This document shows positions 7,298 to 8,609 of a stretch of DNA of 8,609 bases, one piece after another. The DNA comes from an uncultured Clostridia bacterium. Lineage in GTDB: Bacteria > Bacillota > Clostridia > HGM11514. Under the pieces are notes generated by a model that saw only the letters and a list, made by a program, of their open reading frames with translations, was not told the DNA's origin and searched no databases. The stretch is taken from the NCBI GenBank assembly GCA_902478725.1, contig CABSMD010000098.1:1-8609 (forward strand), read 5' to 3'. Numbering within the stretch: position 1 is the first letter of the stretch; the number at the start of each line of letters is the position of its first letter. The translations under genes and the position numbers were made by a program.

Positions 7298-8349
7298 ATT
7301 ACCAACTCCTTTTCTATGAACTCTGTATGTATTGCAACAGGCTTACGGCGAATGCCAAGCCCGTCGGCAATCTGCATCAGCTGGGAGATATCACCCTCGG
7401 TCAACCGCCCATCGGTGTTCGGCGGGAGGTTAATAACCGCCATATTCCCCTGTTCAAACAGAATTTTACAATTTTCAACCGTCTCTTCCAACGAAAGAAA
7501 GCCTTTTTGCTCATAGACGTCCGAATAGAACCAGCTGATGCCTCCTCGCGAACAGATCGTCATTTCAAACGGCATGTAATACTCCTGTCCTTCAAAAGTA
7601 TAGATCTTGGGATCGTCCCTTTTGCACATGTATGGATCCCACAAGCGGAAATCAGAGGGGAACCGCCCCAGGGGATCGCCATATTGGTAATTCTCCGGAC
7701 GGTATCGCTCCGACGGGAACTCCGCCCGGTCATAGTGGTCGCCGACCGTCTGATTGATACCGATCTGGCAGGATGGCTGTAAGGTCTTTGCCATGTGGTA
7801 CAGCTCGTCCAGCCGCCATTGAGCGCATGGTTTTTCCCAGCCGCCGTCCAGCCATAGTTCGGCAATCTCACCATACCGTCCATCAAGCAGCTCTTCAATT
7901 TGCTCAAACATATATGGAATATATTGGCTCTCAAAATCCAATTGGTACTGGGGTGTGTTGCGGTCGGAAAGGGAATAATACAACCCCAGCTTCAGCCCAT
8001 ATTTTTGGCAGGCGCGGCTAACCTGTGCAATCACATCGGTGGTGTTTCCGGAGTCCTTCACGCCATAGCAGGTGGTGTCGGTGTGCCACAGGCAAAAACC
8101 GTCATGATGCTTTGCGATGATAATGATATAATTCATCCCCGCCTCGTAAGCTGTCCTGACCCATTGCTCCGCGTCGATCGCACTGGGCCTGTAGTCTTTA
8201 GCGGGAAACGCGCCGTCCGACCATTCCACATTGGCAAAGGTGTTGACTCCAAAGTGAATAAACATACCAAACCTGCGTTTCATCTGTTCCTGCTGTTGCC
8301 GGGTGGGCATTTTGGATGGAACAGGGCGAATCCGATTTTCTAAGCTCAT
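7294..8349 (-). CDS. Alpha-L-fucosidase, GH29 family, cytoplasmic
   Basis: Likely hydrolyses terminal alpha-L-fucose from oligosaccharides by the retaining mechanism of GH29. Seen, numbering from the ATG start (351 residues): RFGMFIHFGVNTF near 26-38, KHHDGFCLWHTDTT near 80-93 (classic GH29 substrate-pocket block), LGLYYSLSD near 121-129, and ELWLDGGW with the expected nucleophile D168. Late motifs are FEMTICSRGGISWFY near 261-275 and MAVINLPPNTDG near 303-314. The acid/base residue cannot be assigned by eye. There is no signal peptide, so a cytoplasmic location is inferred. The length covers only the (beta/alpha)8 catalytic domain; many GH29 enzymes add a C-terminal beta-sandwich. Start choice: ATG at 8349 is 11 bases after AAGGAG; TTG at 8355, two codons earlier, is five bases after it and is equally possible. 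It is first gene of a two-gene operon, overlapping the next by GTGA. Confidence 0.9.
   Translation of the reverse strand: MSLENRIRPVPSKMPTRQQQEQMKRRFGMFIHFGVNTFANVEWSDGAFPAKDYRPSAIDAEQWVRTAYEAGMNYIIIIAKHHDGFCLWHTDTTCYGVKDSGNTTDVIAQVSRACQKYGLKLGLYYSLSDRNTPQYQLDFESQYIPYMFEQIEELLDGRYGEIAELWLDGGWEKPCAQWRLDELYHMAKTLQPSCQIGINQTVGDHYDRAEFPSERYRPENYQYGDPLGRFPSDFRLWDPYMCKRDDPKIYTFEGQEYYMPFEMTICSRGGISWFYSDVYEQKGFLSLEETVENCKILFEQGNMAVINLPPNTDGRLTEGDISQLMQIADGLGIRRKPVAIHTEFIEKELVM
7306..7313 (-). promoter_or_regulatory. Ribosome binding site of the giant gene, inside the fucosidase coding end
   Basis: AAAAGGAG on the minus strand lies eight bases before the GTG at 7297-7295. That GTG shares bases 7294-7297 with the fucosidase TGA stop (GTGA). 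The site decides the start: the first residues after it read MKKYLSLLLAML, a proper signal peptide. The nearby ATG at 7299-7297 is the last sense codon of the fucosidase, in a different frame. Confidence 0.85.
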
Positions 8350-8360
8350 ATCCAATATTT

Positions 8361-8366
8361 CTCCTT
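8361..8366 (-). promoter_or_regulatory. Ribosome binding site of the fucosidase gene
   Basis: AAGGAG on the minus strand. It stands five bases before TTG (8355) and 11 bases before ATG (8349), both in the fucosidase frame. An ATG at 8369-8367 just upstream is out of frame. The spacing slightly favours TTG; the codon preference favours ATG. Confidence 0.75.
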
Positions 8367-8389
8367 CATGAAAAGATGACGTTAACCTA

Positions 8390-8464
8390 CTGTTTTATTA
8401 TAAAAATAAACAGCAAGAAAGTAAAGGAATGCTGTGGTATAAATATAGAATAAATTTGCTGTTT
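8390..8464. repeat. Inverted AAACAG / CTGTTT motifs around the operon promoter
   Basis: AAACAGCAA (8408-8416) is an exact inverted copy of TTGCTGTTT (8456-8464), 39 bases apart. A shorter nested pair, CTGTTTTATT (8390-8399) and AATAAACAG (8405-8413), matches except for one extra T and encloses the -10 box. A further TGCTGT occurs at 8430-8435. The layout would fit operator sites of a sugar-responsive regulator, but no regulator is in the window and the region is AT-rich, so chance is possible. Confidence 0.4.
8397..8425 (-). promoter_or_regulatory. Sigma-A-type promoter of the fucosidase / giant-protein operon
   Basis: On the minus strand a perfect -10 box TATAAT (8402-8397) is preceded by a 17-base spacer and a -35 box TTTACT (8425-8420), four of six matches to TTGACA. 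Transcription would start near 8390, giving a leader of about 40 bases to the ATG. A weaker alternative further upstream is TTGTGA (8472-8467) with TATATT 18 bases later. Confidence 0.6.
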
Positions 8465-8500
8465 TTCACAATCTATTGGAAGATATTATTATCCCCTTCC

Positions 8501-8542
8501 AAAACAAACCAGGACAGCCAAGTGATCATTTGGCTGTCCTGG
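8501..8542 (-). terminator. Intrinsic terminator of the gene entering from the right
   Basis: A 12-bp perfect stem (8509-8520 CCAGGACAGCCA with 8531-8542), extendable by an A-T and a G-T pair, closes a small loop. On the minus strand it is followed by TTTGTTTT (complement of 8501-8508). It lies 15 bases beyond the stop codon at 8557. It separates the upstream transcription unit from the fucosidase operon, supporting an own promoter for the latter. Confidence 0.85.
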
Positions 8543-8556
8543 ATATAGCTGTAAAA

Positions 8557-8609
8557 TTATACTTCGGTAACTGCAAAGGACTTTGCTTCTCCATAAACCG
8601 GTTTTGCCA
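8557..8609 (-). CDS. C-terminal end of an unidentified protein (partial)
   Basis: The minus strand reads AKPVYGEAKSFAVTEV and then TAA (8559-8557), open to the right edge. The frame is chosen because it is the only one with a stop placed just before the strong terminator at 8501-8542. Sixteen residues are too few to name a family. It lies on the same strand as the fucosidase operon, so it may belong to the same gene cluster, but it is separated from the operon by the terminator. Confidence 0.6.
   Translation of the reverse strand, partial: AKPVYGEAKSFAVTEV

Noticed and set aside
7216..7782. A 188-codon plus-strand open frame opposite the fucosidase end and the giant gene's start
   Set aside because: It crosses the operon overlap in antisense and has no protein-like features; the minus-strand frames carry clear GH29 motifs.
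1..8609. CRISPR array, tRNA/rRNA, insertion sequence or attachment site
   Set aside because: No regularly spaced short repeats, no transposase frame, and no recognisable tRNA or rRNA sequence were seen. The only large repeat is the protein-level duplication in the giant gene.

Overview
The window looks like a low-to-mid GC, Gram-positive (Bacillota, probably clostridial) genome segment. The reasons are a surface protein ending in three S-layer homology (SLH) domains, strong AAGGAG-type Shine-Dalgarno sites, and non-ATG starts. The genus cannot be read from the sequence alone.

Layout, left to right. (1) Positions 2-466, plus strand: the C-terminal part of a sodium-coupled transporter of the NSS/SNF family, cut by the window edge. 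(2) Positions 467-547: a short convergent intergenic gap with a strong hairpin terminator serving mainly the minus-strand operon. (3) Positions 548-7297, minus strand: one 2249-residue secreted, SLH-anchored modular protein. Its order is signal peptide, a duplicated A-B-C block (unclassified beta-rich module, InlB/Flg_new-like repeat, Ig-like module), a third Ig-like module, a right-handed beta-helix resembling GH141/GH120 glycosidases, a fourth Ig-like module, a FIVAR-like helical segment, an unassigned beta domain, a cadherin-like domain, a linker and three SLH domains. (4) Positions 7294-8349 (alternative start 8355), minus strand: a leaderless GH29-type alpha-L-fucosidase. Its stop codon overlaps the GTG start of the giant gene by four bases. 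(5) Positions 8350-8556: the operon's leader and promoter, with several inverted copies of an AAACAG-type motif, followed by the terminator of the next upstream gene. (6) Positions 8557-8609, minus strand: the last 16 codons and stop of an unidentified gene entering from the right.

The two complete genes form a tight, probably translationally coupled operon, read from the right and ending at the hairpin near 500. The inferred logic is a two-compartment glycan-degradation unit. The giant protein works at the cell surface on a polymer, possibly a fucosylated one, and the GH29 enzyme trims fucose from imported oligosaccharides in the cytoplasm. The substrate is not determined by the sequence. 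The NSS transporter is convergent and probably unrelated in function.
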